DNA from: an uncultured Clostridia bacterium
Lineage (GTDB): Bacteria > Bacillota > Clostridia > Lachnospirales > Anaerotignaceae
Direction: 5' to 3'
Assembly: GCA_910583755.1 (NCBI GenBank)
Contig: CAJTZO010000063.1
Span: forward strand, 1-8,708
Length of the DNA: 8,708 nucleotides
The stretch's first letter is position 1. Each line of letters opens with the position of its first letter. The translations under genes were made by a program, and so were the position numbers. A model generated the notes under the pieces. That model was given only the letters and a program-made list of their open reading frames with translations, did no database searches and had not been told where the DNA came from. Below, piece by piece: positions 1-5,179 of this stretch.

Positions 1-70
1 TATTTAATCTTTTTATCTATATTTTTTCTTTCACTTAATATATTACATGACCATTTTTTCCAAGGCACTG

Positions 71-901
71 TTATAACACGTCTCCGTACTGTTGTTGCTT
101 TTGTGGTTTTGCTGGAGCTGCATTTGCTCCATAACTTGCATGATTTTCTGCATAATTTCTTCCTCCTCTATCTTGTTCTTTTGCCAGCCAAGCATTAATA
201 AATCTCAATATTCCTGTTTTTGTTTTTCTTTTTGTAGGATTGCTGTTTAGCCAACCCTTGATATTACGCAAACATTGCATAACATCAACTGCTGGATACA
301 GTTCTGCCCATTCTTCCACATTTTTTTGTGTAATGGGATATTCTTCTTTTGTATTTAACTTCAGCATAATGACTGCCGGCTGCTGCTCGGAGCAATTTTG
401 CTCAGAGCATATATTTGGATTCTGATTCTTATTTGGATTGGATTCGGATTGGATTGGATTACGGGAACAATTGTTTTCATCTGCAAGCAATTGCATACAA
501 TTGTTTTCAATTGCTTGCAATTGCTCGTAATCATTTTCTATTGTCTGCGATTCTTTTTTTGGCACCTGTAAATTTGATGGACACGCTGGATATTTGCTTT
601 TTTGATTACGGATTGTTTGATGGGCACTCCAAGTTACCAGTTGCAGATACGGTCTTCCTTGTATTTCATATACTCGAACCAAACCTGCCGCCGATAACTT
701 ACCAAGCGCCTTATCAATATCTTTTTCCGTTACACTCTTCAAAGGAAAGCAAGAAGCTTTTATAATCTTTGTTCTTCCATCAAATCTCCCAAAGTCATCA
801 CATACTACAATCAATCTATAAAACAATACCTCTTGAAACCAGGACAAAGAATCAATTTCCTCACTTCGGAAGATACTTTCTTTTAGTATCCTATTTGGCA
901 T
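71..901 (-). CDS. Phage replication initiator, DnaD-like / replisome organizer
   Basis: This 276-aa protein probably opens the phage origin and recruits the host helicase loader. The N-terminal ~105 residues look like the winged-helix domain of Gram-positive phage replisome organizers (start MPNRILKES, then a basic segment HQTIRNQKSKYP). Residues ~110-175 are a low-complexity Asn/Gln/Glu linker with three 10-residue repeats (119-148) followed by CSEQN/CSEQQ. Residues ~190-245 (EEWAELYP through GILRFINAWLAKEQD) are the DnaD-type C-terminal segment with its usual KRKTKTGI..FI..WL signature. The start is ATG with GAAGGA 7-8 nt upstream. It is the last gene of the early operon visible here, 133 bp after ssb. 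The linker DNA is highly repetitive and may be the origin. The family role is well supported; the precise subfamily is not. Confidence 0.85.
   Translation of the reverse strand: MPNRILKESIFRSEEIDSLSWFQEVLFYRLIVVCDDFGRFDGRTKIIKASCFPLKSVTEKDIDKALGKLSAAGLVRVYEIQGRPYLQLVTWSAHQTIRNQKSKYPACPSNLQVPKKESQTIENDYEQLQAIENNCMQLLADENNCSRNPIQSESNPNKNQNPNICSEQNCSEQQPAVIMLKLNTKEEYPITQKNVEEWAELYPAVDVMQCLRNIKGWLNSNPTKRKTKTGILRFINAWLAKEQDRGGRNYAENHASYGANAAPAKPQKQQQYGDVL
384..557. repeat. Repeat cluster inside the initiator gene; candidate phage origin (iterons)
   Basis: Plus strand. CAATTG or one- to three-mismatch versions recur exactly every 10 bp at 468, 488, 498, 508 and 518, with degenerate units at 478, 528, 538 and 548. 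On top of this is a 30-bp period (468-497, 498-527, 528-557), each unit starting with CAATTGTTTT or a variant. Just to the left, GGATT occurs five times in 435-460. The near-palindrome TGCTCNGAGCA occurs at 384-394 and 399-409. Lambdoid and many Gram-positive phages carry iterons within the initiator gene, so an origin is a reasonable inference. The repeats also encode a peptide repeat, so low-complexity linker expansion is the alternative. Confidence 0.5.
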
Positions 902-923
902 CTTTGTTCCTTCTTTCTATTTT
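895..923 (+). promoter_or_regulatory. Possible plus-strand promoter TTGGCA-17-TATTTT
   Basis: The -35 TTGGCA (895-900) matches 5 of 6 consensus bases, followed by a 17-bp spacer and -10 TATTTT (918-923, 4 of 6). It would start an RNA near 930 that runs straight into the hairpin at 946-984. The -35 overlaps the start codon of the minus-strand initiator gene, so transcription would run antisense to its 5' leader. In T-rich DNA such a match can arise by chance. Confidence 0.3.
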
Positions 924-929
924 ATTTTC

Positions 930-992
930 AAGGTGCAAAATTTCTGCTGCTGCATATTTATTCGTTTATGACCTATGCAGCAGCCTTTTTTT
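930..992 (+). ncRNA. Candidate ~60-nt plus-strand RNA in the ssb/initiator gap
   Basis: A possible promoter (895-923) is followed within about 20 bp by a strong intrinsic terminator (946-992), giving a predicted RNA that is mostly one hairpin. It is antisense to the 133-bp gap between ssb and the initiator gene, which holds no ORF. A very similar arrangement occurs at 3838-3925. No known RNA family is recognised. Confidence 0.25.
946..992 (+). terminator. Intrinsic terminator-like hairpin, plus orientation
   Basis: An 11-bp perfect stem GCTGCTGCATA (946-956) / TATGCAGCAGC (974-984) with a 17-nt loop is followed on the plus strand by C and seven T (986-992). On the minus strand the same stem is followed by AGAAATTTTG, a poor U-tract. 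It would therefore end plus-strand transcription well and act in the early mRNA at most as a structured element between ssb and the initiator. Confidence 0.55.
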
Positions 993-1034
993 CTTTTATT
1001 CTATCCTTGTTAAACTCTCAAAAAGTCTCAACTT

Positions 1035-1418
1035 TTAAAAGGGTAATTCTTCTTCCTCTGATGCTGGATAAAGTTCTTTTGGCGTATCAGAGTTTGTTTC
1101 TTGTTTTTTGCTGCCTGCAAAATATTGTTCTTCCACCACAACTTCTGTATTCCATTGTCTTTGCCCGGATTCATTTTCCCAGGAACGAATTTGCAATCTG
1201 CCTGTTATCGCAATTTGCTGTCCTTTTGAAAAATATTTTTCTGCAAACTGTGCTGTCTTTCCAAAAGCAATACAAGGGATAAAATCTACTTCTGTCTGTC
1301 CCTGCTGCTGAAACCTTCTATTGACTGCAAGAGTATATCTTGCAACTGCCAGATGTTCTTGTGTATAACGAATTTCCGGGTCTTTGGTCAAACGTCCCAT
1401 TAAAATAACCTTATTCAT
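1035..1418 (-). CDS. ssb: Single-stranded DNA-binding protein
   Basis: This 127-aa OB-fold SSB coats single-stranded DNA during phage replication and recombination. The start MNKVILMGRLTKDPEIRYT is the canonical SSB N-terminus. The middle shows VDFIPCIAFGKTAQFAEKY and GQQIAITGRLQIRSW, as in bacterial SSBs. The C-terminus EEEELPF is the acidic tip that binds partner proteins. I chose the ATG at 1418 over an upstream in-frame TTG (1460) because AAAGGAGGAG lies just before it and family alignment begins there. Its first 8 bases overlap the end of recT (ATGAATAA), so the two are translationally coupled. It is shorter than cellular SSB because the Gly/Gln-rich linker is short, which is normal in phages. 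Confidence 0.96.
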   Translation of the reverse strand: MNKVILMGRLTKDPEIRYTQEHLAVARYTLAVNRRFQQQGQTEVDFIPCIAFGKTAQFAEKYFSKGQQIAITGRLQIRSWENESGQRQWNTEVVVEEQYFAGSKKQETNSDTPKELYPASEEEELPF

Positions 1419-2355
1419 TGATAACTCCTCCTTTTTCCATCCCTTGAAAAAATTCCTCATTTGACATTATTTGCTGCACACTATCCTGATGTTCCTGCAC
1501 ATATTCCATTTCCGGTTCTGGCTCTGTTGTTTCTTCTTCTGTTACTGGCTGTGTACTATCTGGATATTCTACTTTCCCATCTTCATGGATAAGTGACATA
1601 TCTTTTTCGTATGCCTCCTGCAATTCAATGGACATAATGCCCCATTTGGAAATAAGCTGTCTTAACATGGTCTTGCAAGCCATTGCGTCAAAATTTTTAT
1701 ACCAGAAACTGGAACACTTATCTTTTTCCCATTGTGAAAGCTCTCCATGATTCAGTTTTTCTCTTGTTTCCAAGCTAAATGCTTTGGAGTAGGTATCTGC
1801 ATGGGTTTCCATTTTCTTTTTGCTCCAATAGATAGCTTTTTTAAAGCCGTTCAGATATTCAAACATGGCATAATATCCCATAGTATCCGCATTTTCTCTG
1901 ACCTCTTCATCCTCAATCATATGTACCTTAATTTGTTCTTCTAAAGGGTCAAAATACTCCAATTCCCCCACTTTAATGGGTAAAACATTGATTTTTTTAT
2001 AGTATCCTGAACGGATTGCTAATTGCAAATAGCCTTTATATCCCAACTGAAACTGTGCAACATACACTTCTGTACCATTTTGCTTTTTTGGATAAGGGAT
2101 TAAATAACACTGACCAAGCTGTGGAGAAAGAGATAAATTCAAGCTTTCCCCTAACAGTGCCGCACGAATAATACTGCCTGCATCACACTGTTGTAACTTT
2201 GGATTATTTGCCACTGCGGTAGATACTGCTGCAATAAATTGAATCCCTCTTTGTTCTCCTAATGTGTTATAAATCAGCTTTTGATAGATTTCTTTTTGAA
2301 TTGCAACACTAAATTTTGGTTGTTGCATGGAATTGATTTGATTTTCGACTGCCAT
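1411..2355 (-). CDS. recT: RecT-family recombinase (single-strand annealing protein)
   Basis: This 314-aa recombinase anneals complementary strands exposed by the YqaJ exonuclease. Family signs are the N-terminal helical part (FSVAIQKEIYQKLIYNTLGE), then SIIRAALLGESLNLSLSPQLGQCYLIPY and AQFQLGYKGYLQLAIRSGYY, the core RecT blocks. MGYYAMFEYLNGFKKAIYWSKKK and the MLRQLISKWG segment follow. The last ~60 residues are an acidic Glu/Pro-rich tail. The start at 2355 (MAVENQ) is preferred over an ATG at 2376 because GGAAGGGTGG precedes only the former, and it lies 2 bp after the DUF1351 stop. It overlaps ssb downstream by 8 bp. The family call is very secure. Confidence 0.95.
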   Translation of the reverse strand: MAVENQINSMQQPKFSVAIQKEIYQKLIYNTLGEQRGIQFIAAVSTAVANNPKLQQCDAGSIIRAALLGESLNLSLSPQLGQCYLIPYPKKQNGTEVYVAQFQLGYKGYLQLAIRSGYYKKINVLPIKVGELEYFDPLEEQIKVHMIEDEEVRENADTMGYYAMFEYLNGFKKAIYWSKKKMETHADTYSKAFSLETREKLNHGELSQWEKDKCSSFWYKNFDAMACKTMLRQLISKWGIMSIELQEAYEKDMSLIHEDGKVEYPDSTQPVTEEETTEPEPEMEYVQEHQDSVQQIMSNEEFFQGMEKGGVINE

Positions 2356-2357
2356 AG

Positions 2358-3188
2358 TTATTCCACCCTTCCACATTTAATATGATTTCTAATTAAAAAT
2401 TCTTTTAAAAGCCGCATTTGCTCTGGCGTTACCCATACTCTAAAATCTAATACCTGTAAATGGACTTCCTGTTGTTTTTGTTCTGCCTGCTTTTGTTCTG
2501 CCTGTCTTTGTTGTTTTTCCTCCAAAAACTTTTTTACCTGCTTTGTTTTTTGTTCTTCTATGGCTCGCTGTTTTTCTCTGAACGCTTTTAATCTGGTGTT
2601 TTCTAATAAAGCTTTGGAAATATCCAAGGTTTCCAAAAATTTATCTTTGATTTCCTGTTCAAATTCGCTGTTCAAGCCTTCAATTATCTGTAAACCATTG
2701 TTTAATGTCGTCTGTATTTCTTGCATTTCTAAAGCAATATCGCTTAATTTAGAAGTAGAATTTAACCACTTACTGTTATATATCTTTTCAAAAGGAATCA
2801 AATCCTTAAAAATGCCGATACTATCCTGATAAAGCTTTTGAATTTCTTTTAATTTTTCTTCTTTCTTTTTACTGTCAATTTCTTTTAATTGGCTGTCGAT
2901 TGCTTGAATGGGTTCCTCTATCAACGCAATTAGCTCTTTGATGTTTTTTTCAAAGCTTTCATAAGGCTGTAAACATTGCTTTTTGATTTCCTTTCTTTTG
3001 TCCTCTAATACTGCTTTTAGGCGGTTTAATTTTGCCTTGTCTGCTTTTGATTCTTTTACCGTGTCCTCTGTTACAACAATACTGTTATATTTTTCAACTT
3101 GCTTTTTTAATTCTGCTTTCAATTCCTCATGATTATATTCAATCATGGCTGGAAATGCCTGTAAATCTGTTTGGATTATAAATTCCAT
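2358..3188 (-). CDS. DUF1351 domain-containing phage protein
   Basis: This 276-aa, strongly helical and lysine/glutamate-rich protein has coiled-coil character across most of its length (for example ADKAKLNRLKAVLEDKRKEI). The N-terminus (MEFIIQTDLQAFPAMIEYN) and the segment around LIPFEKIYNSKWLNSTSKLS match my recollection of DUF1351, found in Bacillota phages between the exonuclease and the annealing protein. It is probably an accessory recombination factor, but its biochemical role is not established. ATG 3188 has an excellent AAGGAGGA site; an in-frame upstream start near 3254 would run into yqaJ and has none. A Gln-rich stretch near residues 238-250 comes from a 15-bp tandem repeat. Confidence 0.85.
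   Translation of the reverse strand: MEFIIQTDLQAFPAMIEYNHEELKAELKKQVEKYNSIVVTEDTVKESKADKAKLNRLKAVLEDKRKEIKKQCLQPYESFEKNIKELIALIEEPIQAIDSQLKEIDSKKKEEKLKEIQKLYQDSIGIFKDLIPFEKIYNSKWLNSTSKLSDIALEMQEIQTTLNNGLQIIEGLNSEFEQEIKDKFLETLDISKALLENTRLKAFREKQRAIEEQKTKQVKKFLEEKQQRQAEQKQAEQKQQEVHLQVLDFRVWVTPEQMRLLKEFLIRNHIKCGRVE
2476..2505. repeat. 15-bp tandem duplication in the DUF1351 gene
   Basis: Two adjacent 15-bp copies of TTTTGTTCTGCCTGC (2476-2490 and 2491-2505) differ at one base. On the coding strand they give a repeated AEQKQ peptide. The length is a multiple of three, so the frame is kept. This looks like recent slippage in a coiled-coil tail. Confidence 0.8.
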
Positions 3189-3199
3189 AAAAATCCTCC

Positions 3200-3838
3200 T
3201 TAAATATCTGGTAATAGTAAATTTGGCTTTCTTTTTTCTGTGACACATTGCCAAAATGCAATTTCTTTTTGCAATAAAAATTTCATATCCTGTAAAACTT
3301 CCTCTCTTTCAATGGTGTAATGCCTTGTTTCTAGGCGTACACCATTAAAAGAAAATTTTATCTGTGCCTTGACAATCACAAAATCATAACCGGTTGCCAA
3401 AAGCTGATGCAATACCTGAACATAATAATTATCTGGAATACGGTTTTTCCATTTTAAAAGCTGGATGCTGTTTAAAATCTCTGTTGTTTTGATTTCCAGT
3501 ACTCCTTTTCTTCCTGTTTGTTTTTCCAATAAAACCCCATCTAGGGTAGCGAATAAAAAGGGATACCGCTTTAAATTCGCAATTCTGGCGTACTGGTCGT
3601 AGCTTACTTCATACTGTGGAAAATCCAGCCGGAATAATTCTCTTAAATGTTGTTCTGCTTCTGTGCCATATTTGACATAAGGTTTTTCGGAAATATCCTC
3701 CGCCTGCCGTAATCCTGTTTTTTCTTCCCATAAAGCAACATTAGTTTTGTAGGGATTGCAACCAAGAATTGCAGCAGCATCGCTGGCACCGATTCCCTTT
3801 TTTCTTTCCTCTAACCAATTTTTTCTTTGCGTTTCTAT
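3200..3838 (-). CDS. YqaJ-type phage exonuclease, apparent AUA start codon
   Basis: This 212-aa RecB-like nuclease probably degrades 5' strands at double-strand ends to feed RecT. The full reading frame is intact: GIGASDAAAILGCNPYKT (15-32) is the family's N-terminal signature, followed by YGTEAEQHL (57-65), FATLDG (Asp100), the LEIKTT nuclease motif (Glu115-x-Lys117) and YYVQVLHQ (138-145). Asp/Glu/Lys form the PD-(D/E)xK metal site. There is no ATG, GTG or TTG in frame before the signature. AGGAGGG (3845-3851) is followed after 7 nt by ATA at 3836-3838, exactly where the start should be. An in-frame TTG at 3529 would remove half the nuclease and is not believable. It is either a true AUA start with low expression or a recent ATG-to-ATA loss. 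It lies 11 bp upstream of the DUF1351 gene. Confidence 0.88.
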   Translation of the reverse strand: METQRKNWLEERKKGIGASDAAAILGCNPYKTNVALWEEKTGLRQAEDISEKPYVKYGTEAEQHLRELFRLDFPQYEVSYDQYARIANLKRYPFLFATLDGVLLEKQTGRKGVLEIKTTEILNSIQLLKWKNRIPDNYYVQVLHQLLATGYDFVIVKAQIKFSFNGVRLETRHYTIEREEVLQDMKFLLQKEIAFWQCVTEKRKPNLLLPDI

Positions 3839-3866
3839 TGCAATCCCTCCTGTTTTGTGCTATAAT
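3838..3866 (+). promoter_or_regulatory. Plus-strand promoter TTGCAA-17-(TGC)TATAAT
   Basis: TATAAT at 3861-3866 is a perfect -10 with an extended TGn element (TGC, 3858-3860). TTGCAA at 3838-3843 is a 4/6 -35 at the ideal 17-bp spacing. It points away from yqaJ, and its -35 touches yqaJ's presumed start codon. Initiation is expected near 3873, just before the hairpin at 3886-3918. This is the better of the two similar plus-strand promoters inside the early operon. Confidence 0.5.
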
Positions 3867-3872
3867 TCAAAT

Positions 3873-3925
3873 ACGTTTTTTTGTAAGCCCCTTTTGGAAA
3901 GCCGTTTCCTTAGGGGCTGTTTTTT
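3873..3925 (+). ncRNA. Candidate ~53-nt plus-strand RNA between yqaJ and the zinc-ribbon gene
   Basis: An extended -10 promoter and a strong terminator bracket a predicted RNA of about 53 nt. It consists of a T-rich 5' end and one long hairpin and has no ORF. It lies wholly in the gap between the zinc-ribbon gene and yqaJ, antisense to the mRNA leader of yqaJ. No RNA family is recognised. Confidence 0.35.
3886..3925 (+). terminator. Intrinsic terminator, plus orientation
   Basis: The outer stem AGCCCCT (3886-3892) / AGGGGCT (3912-3918) and inner stem GGAAA (3896-3900) / TTTCC (3905-3909) close a GCCG loop. TGTTTTTT follows on the plus strand. On the minus strand the stem is followed by TACAAAAAAA, so it would not terminate the early operon. 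The T-run overlaps the TAA of the zinc-ribbon gene. Confidence 0.6.
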
Positions 3926-4112
3926 ATGCTGTTTGCATTGCACCATAAAGCTTGTCTACTGCACAACTTTCACATAACAAATGGAAATCATTTTCAAAAT
4001 ACACATCTCCTTCTAAAATTTCCCTATCACAACACTCACATACCAAATTATTCTCATATTCCGGCGGTGTTAAATAGTTTTCCTCTGCTCTTAAAAAATT
4101 TGTTTCTATCAT
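3924..4112 (-). CDS. Small zinc-ribbon-like protein (two Cys pairs)
   Basis: This 62-aa protein has two metal-knuckle-like pairs: CECC (about residues 25-28) and CESC (about 47-50), about 19 residues apart with FHLLC before the second. This fits a single zinc-binding ribbon, LIM- or treble-clef-like. The ATG at 4112 has AAAAGGAG 8 nt upstream. Small Cys-pair proteins of this sort are common in Clostridia prophage early operons; the role is unknown, and nucleic-acid or protein binding is only a guess. It sits between the 49-aa membrane peptide and yqaJ. Confidence 0.75.
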   Translation of the reverse strand: MIETNFLRAEENYLTPPEYENNLVCECCDREILEGDVYFENDFHLLCESCAVDKLYGAMQTA

Positions 4113-4153
4113 CTTTTTTTCTCCTTTTATTTTTTAAAAATAATTCCTGTCAG

Positions 4154-4303
4154 CTAATAAATAAAGATGGCTGCTAATATCGCAAATAGGTATTCTCCGC
4201 CTATCGCCATATATCCCCGGCACGCATAGGCATATTGGACTGCCCATACCAGCACGCTGCTTCCAAAAGCCAATCCTGCTAGTATTTGAAACATTCGCTT
4301 CAT
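4154..4303 (-). CDS. 49-aa membrane microprotein
   Basis: This short gene starts at ATG 4303 with GAAGGGA a few bases upstream and ends with TAG. The protein begins MKRMF, then has a hydrophobic segment (about residues 6-27, ILAGLAFGSSVLVWAV), a short polar turn with Arg and Gly (28-37), and a second hydrophobic segment (YLFAILAAIFIY) to the end. This predicts a two-pass membrane hairpin. The function is unknown. Holin-like or stress-related roles are possible, but the early-operon position argues against lysis. Confidence 0.65.
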   Translation of the reverse strand: MKRMFQILAGLAFGSSVLVWAVQYAYACRGYMAIGGEYLFAILAAIFIY

Positions 4304-4318
4304 AATTTCCCTTCTTTT

Positions 4319-4522
4319 TTATTCTTTTTGTTTTTTGGTTAGTTCTGCAACACCTCCTTCTAACTGCTTTAATAACTCTTGCAAATTTTGGTCGCTGATG
4401 TTCGCTGCAACCAAAATATCTTCTGCGGTGTAAATCCCAGTACCAGTATTTAACCTGTCCAAGATTGCTTGTGTAATCAATTTGTTTCTGTTCATTTTAT
4501 TGTGTTCCCCTTTTTTACTCAT
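4319..4522 (-). CDS. Small helical protein, unknown function
   Basis: This 67-aa polar protein has two predicted helical stretches (NKLITQAILDRLNTG and DQNLQELLKQLEGGVAELTKKQKE) around TAEDILVAANI. I do not recognise the family. The 4522 ATG overlaps the stop of the XRE gene as ATGA but has a weak ribosome site. An internal ATG at 4495 (MNRNKLIT) has AAAGGGG 11 nt upstream and could be the true start, giving 58 aa. The gene is in the early operon, 15 bp before the 49-aa membrane peptide. Confidence 0.6.
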   Translation of the reverse strand: MSKKGEHNKMNRNKLITQAILDRLNTGTGIYTAEDILVAANISDQNLQELLKQLEGGVAELTKKQKE

Positions 4523-4743
4523 CTGCTCTCAGCTAATTCAATTTTACATTCCATGTTTATTAAATCTCTTTCACTGCAATGTAATGCCTTTGCGATACAA
4601 GATTGAGTTTGTGGTGAGAGAGGTTTTTTCCCTCTCTCAATTTGGCTCAACATAGATGCTGTAATGCTTACCTGTTCCGCTAAATCCTGCTGTTTGATTC
4701 CTTCTTTGATTCTTCTTAATCTGATGTTCTCCCCTACATTCAT
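4519..4743 (-). CDS. XRE/Cro-type helix-turn-helix regulator
   Basis: This 74-aa protein is a single HTH_XRE domain: IRLRRIKEGIKQQDLAEQV, then the recognition helix region SITASMLSQIERGKKPLS, then SCIAKALHCSERDLI. The size and position (third gene of the operon starting at the divergent promoter) fit a Cro-like early regulator. I chose ATG 4743 because AAGGTGG lies just upstream and it overlaps the stop of the 32-aa peptide gene (ATGA); an in-frame GTG at 4752 lacks spacing to a ribosome site. A plausible target is the 18-bp inverted repeat at 5112-5129, as nothing else palindromic in the promoter fits a second regulator. Confidence 0.9.
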   Translation of the reverse strand: MNVGENIRLRRIKEGIKQQDLAEQVSITASMLSQIERGKKPLSPQTQSCIAKALHCSERDLINMECKIELAESR

Positions 4744-4838
4744 TTTTTCCACCTTCTTACAATATAGAGAATAAGAGCAACATCTACAATCATTGTGATT
4801 CCATCAATTGCAATGCTAAACATCTGAAATCCTGTCAT
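4740..4838 (-). CDS. 32-aa single-pass membrane microprotein
   Basis: The frame starts at ATG 4838 behind a near-perfect AAAGGAGG and ends in TGA overlapping the XRE start by 4 bp (ATGA), so expression is coupled. The peptide starts MTGFQMF and has a hydrophobic stretch rich in Ile/Val/Leu (IAIDGITMIVDVALILYIV). It ends in a cationic RRWKK tail. This topology resembles small membrane toxins and holin-like peptides of Bacillota, but similarity is only in layout. Good ribosome site and tight packing support it being real. Confidence 0.65.
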   Translation of the reverse strand: MTGFQMFSIAIDGITMIVDVALILYIVRRWKK

Positions 4839-4870
4839 ATTTTTTCCTCCTTTTTTGGTAATTGTTAGCA

Positions 4871-4899
4871 TTGACAATAAGCAAGAAAAAAGGTATTCT
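4871..4899 (+). promoter_or_regulatory. Plus-strand promoter TTGACA-17-TATTCT, possibly PRE-like
   Basis: There is a perfect -35 TTGACA (4871-4876), a 17-bp spacer and -10 TATTCT (4894-4899, 4/6). It faces back through the 38-aa peptide gene toward the RHH regulator gene at 5233. The weak -10 would suit an activated promoter. The RNA would begin about where the hairpin at 4908-4925 starts. Confidence 0.35.
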
Positions 4900-4907
4900 T
4901 TTTATAT

Positions 4908-4925
4908 GGGGGAGTTTTCTCCCCC
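4908..4925. other. Perfect 7-bp stem-loop without a T-run
   Basis: GGGGGAG (4908-4914) and CTCCCCC (4919-4925) enclose a TTTT loop, reading as GGGGGAG-AAAA-CTCCCCC on the coding (minus) strand. It lies 6 bp after the 38-aa peptide stop. Neither strand has an immediate T-tract, so it is not a standard terminator. It may stabilise the 3' end of the 38-aa message, attenuate the downstream operon, or cap the 5' end of a plus-strand transcript from the 4871 promoter. Confidence 0.6.
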
Positions 4926-4931
4926 TTCAAC

Positions 4932-5048
4932 TTATAACAATTTTTCAATGAAACTAATGGCTGATGTAATAAGTTGAATTACTGCGGCAACAAGAAGTAT
5001 TTTTGCGGTAGATAATTCTTTGTTGTCGTTTTTGTTATTCTTGCTCAT
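4932..5048 (-). CDS. 38-aa membrane microprotein, first gene of the early operon
   Basis: The frame starts at ATG 5048 behind AAAGGAGG (7 nt spacing) and ends in TAA. The N-terminal 12 residues are polar (MSKNNKNDNKELS). Residues ~14-36 (AKILLVAAVIQLITSAISF) form one hydrophobic helix, ending IEKLL. It is the first ORF after the predicted operon promoter. It is followed by a strong hairpin and opposed by a plus-strand promoter, a layout that recalls type I toxin-antitoxin loci, but no toxin family is recognised. The coding call rests on the ribosome site and position. Confidence 0.65.
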   Translation of the reverse strand: MSKNNKNDNKELSTAKILLVAAVIQLITSAISFIEKLL

Positions 5049-5111
5049 TGTCTTTGCCTCCTTTCTGGTTAGTGATGAGTTTGCTTTATTCCTCCTTTCA
5101 TGTTATAATTT

Positions 5112-5129
5112 AAGTTAATTTCTTAACTT
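5112..5129. promoter_or_regulatory. 18-bp inverted repeat at the early-operon start site; possible XRE operator
   Basis: AAGTTAA (5112-5118) and TTAACTT (5123-5129) are perfect arms around TTTC. The repeat begins about 7 bp past the minus-strand -10 (5136-5141), so it occupies roughly +1 to +18. Its sequence is unrelated to the ATGATGTCAT sites and suits an XRE dimer. It could instead form a weak 5' mRNA hairpin. Confidence 0.4.
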
Positions 5130-5135
5130 GATTAT

Positions 5136-5164
5136 ATTATACTACATGATGTCATGTACTTCAA
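5136..5164 (-). promoter_or_regulatory. Early-operon promoter TTGAAG-17-TATAAT with embedded operator
   Basis: On the minus strand -35 TTGAAG (5159-5164) and a perfect -10 TATAAT (5136-5141) are exactly 17 bp apart. The spacer (5142-5158) is filled by operator site 1 (5143-5158). Transcription would start near 5129, 81 nt before the 38-aa gene, and drive the whole operon down to the replication initiator. A protein bound to site 1 would directly exclude RNA polymerase. Confidence 0.75.
5143..5158. promoter_or_regulatory. Operator site 1 (palindrome)
   Basis: TACATGATGTCATGTA consists of perfect 7-bp arms TACATGA/TCATGTA around TG. It is the most symmetrical of three copies and lies between the -35 and -10 of the early promoter. 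It is probably bound by the RHH protein encoded next door. Confidence 0.65.
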
Positions 5165-5179
5165 TAAGCATAATTTATA

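Noticed and set aside
3200..3529. 109-aa ORF from TTG 3529 taken as a complete gene
   Set aside because: The frame continues upstream with all N-terminal YqaJ motifs; the TTG is an internal Leu codon (residue 104).
4908..4925. GGGGGAG/CTCCCCC hairpin as a true terminator
   Set aside because: Neither strand has a T-run directly after the stem, so it is listed only as a stem-loop.
5069..5101. 10-codon leader peptide (ATG 5101) before the 38-aa gene
   Set aside because: It has no ribosome site upstream and contains AAAGGAGG itself; more likely an unused or decoy Shine-Dalgarno in the leader.
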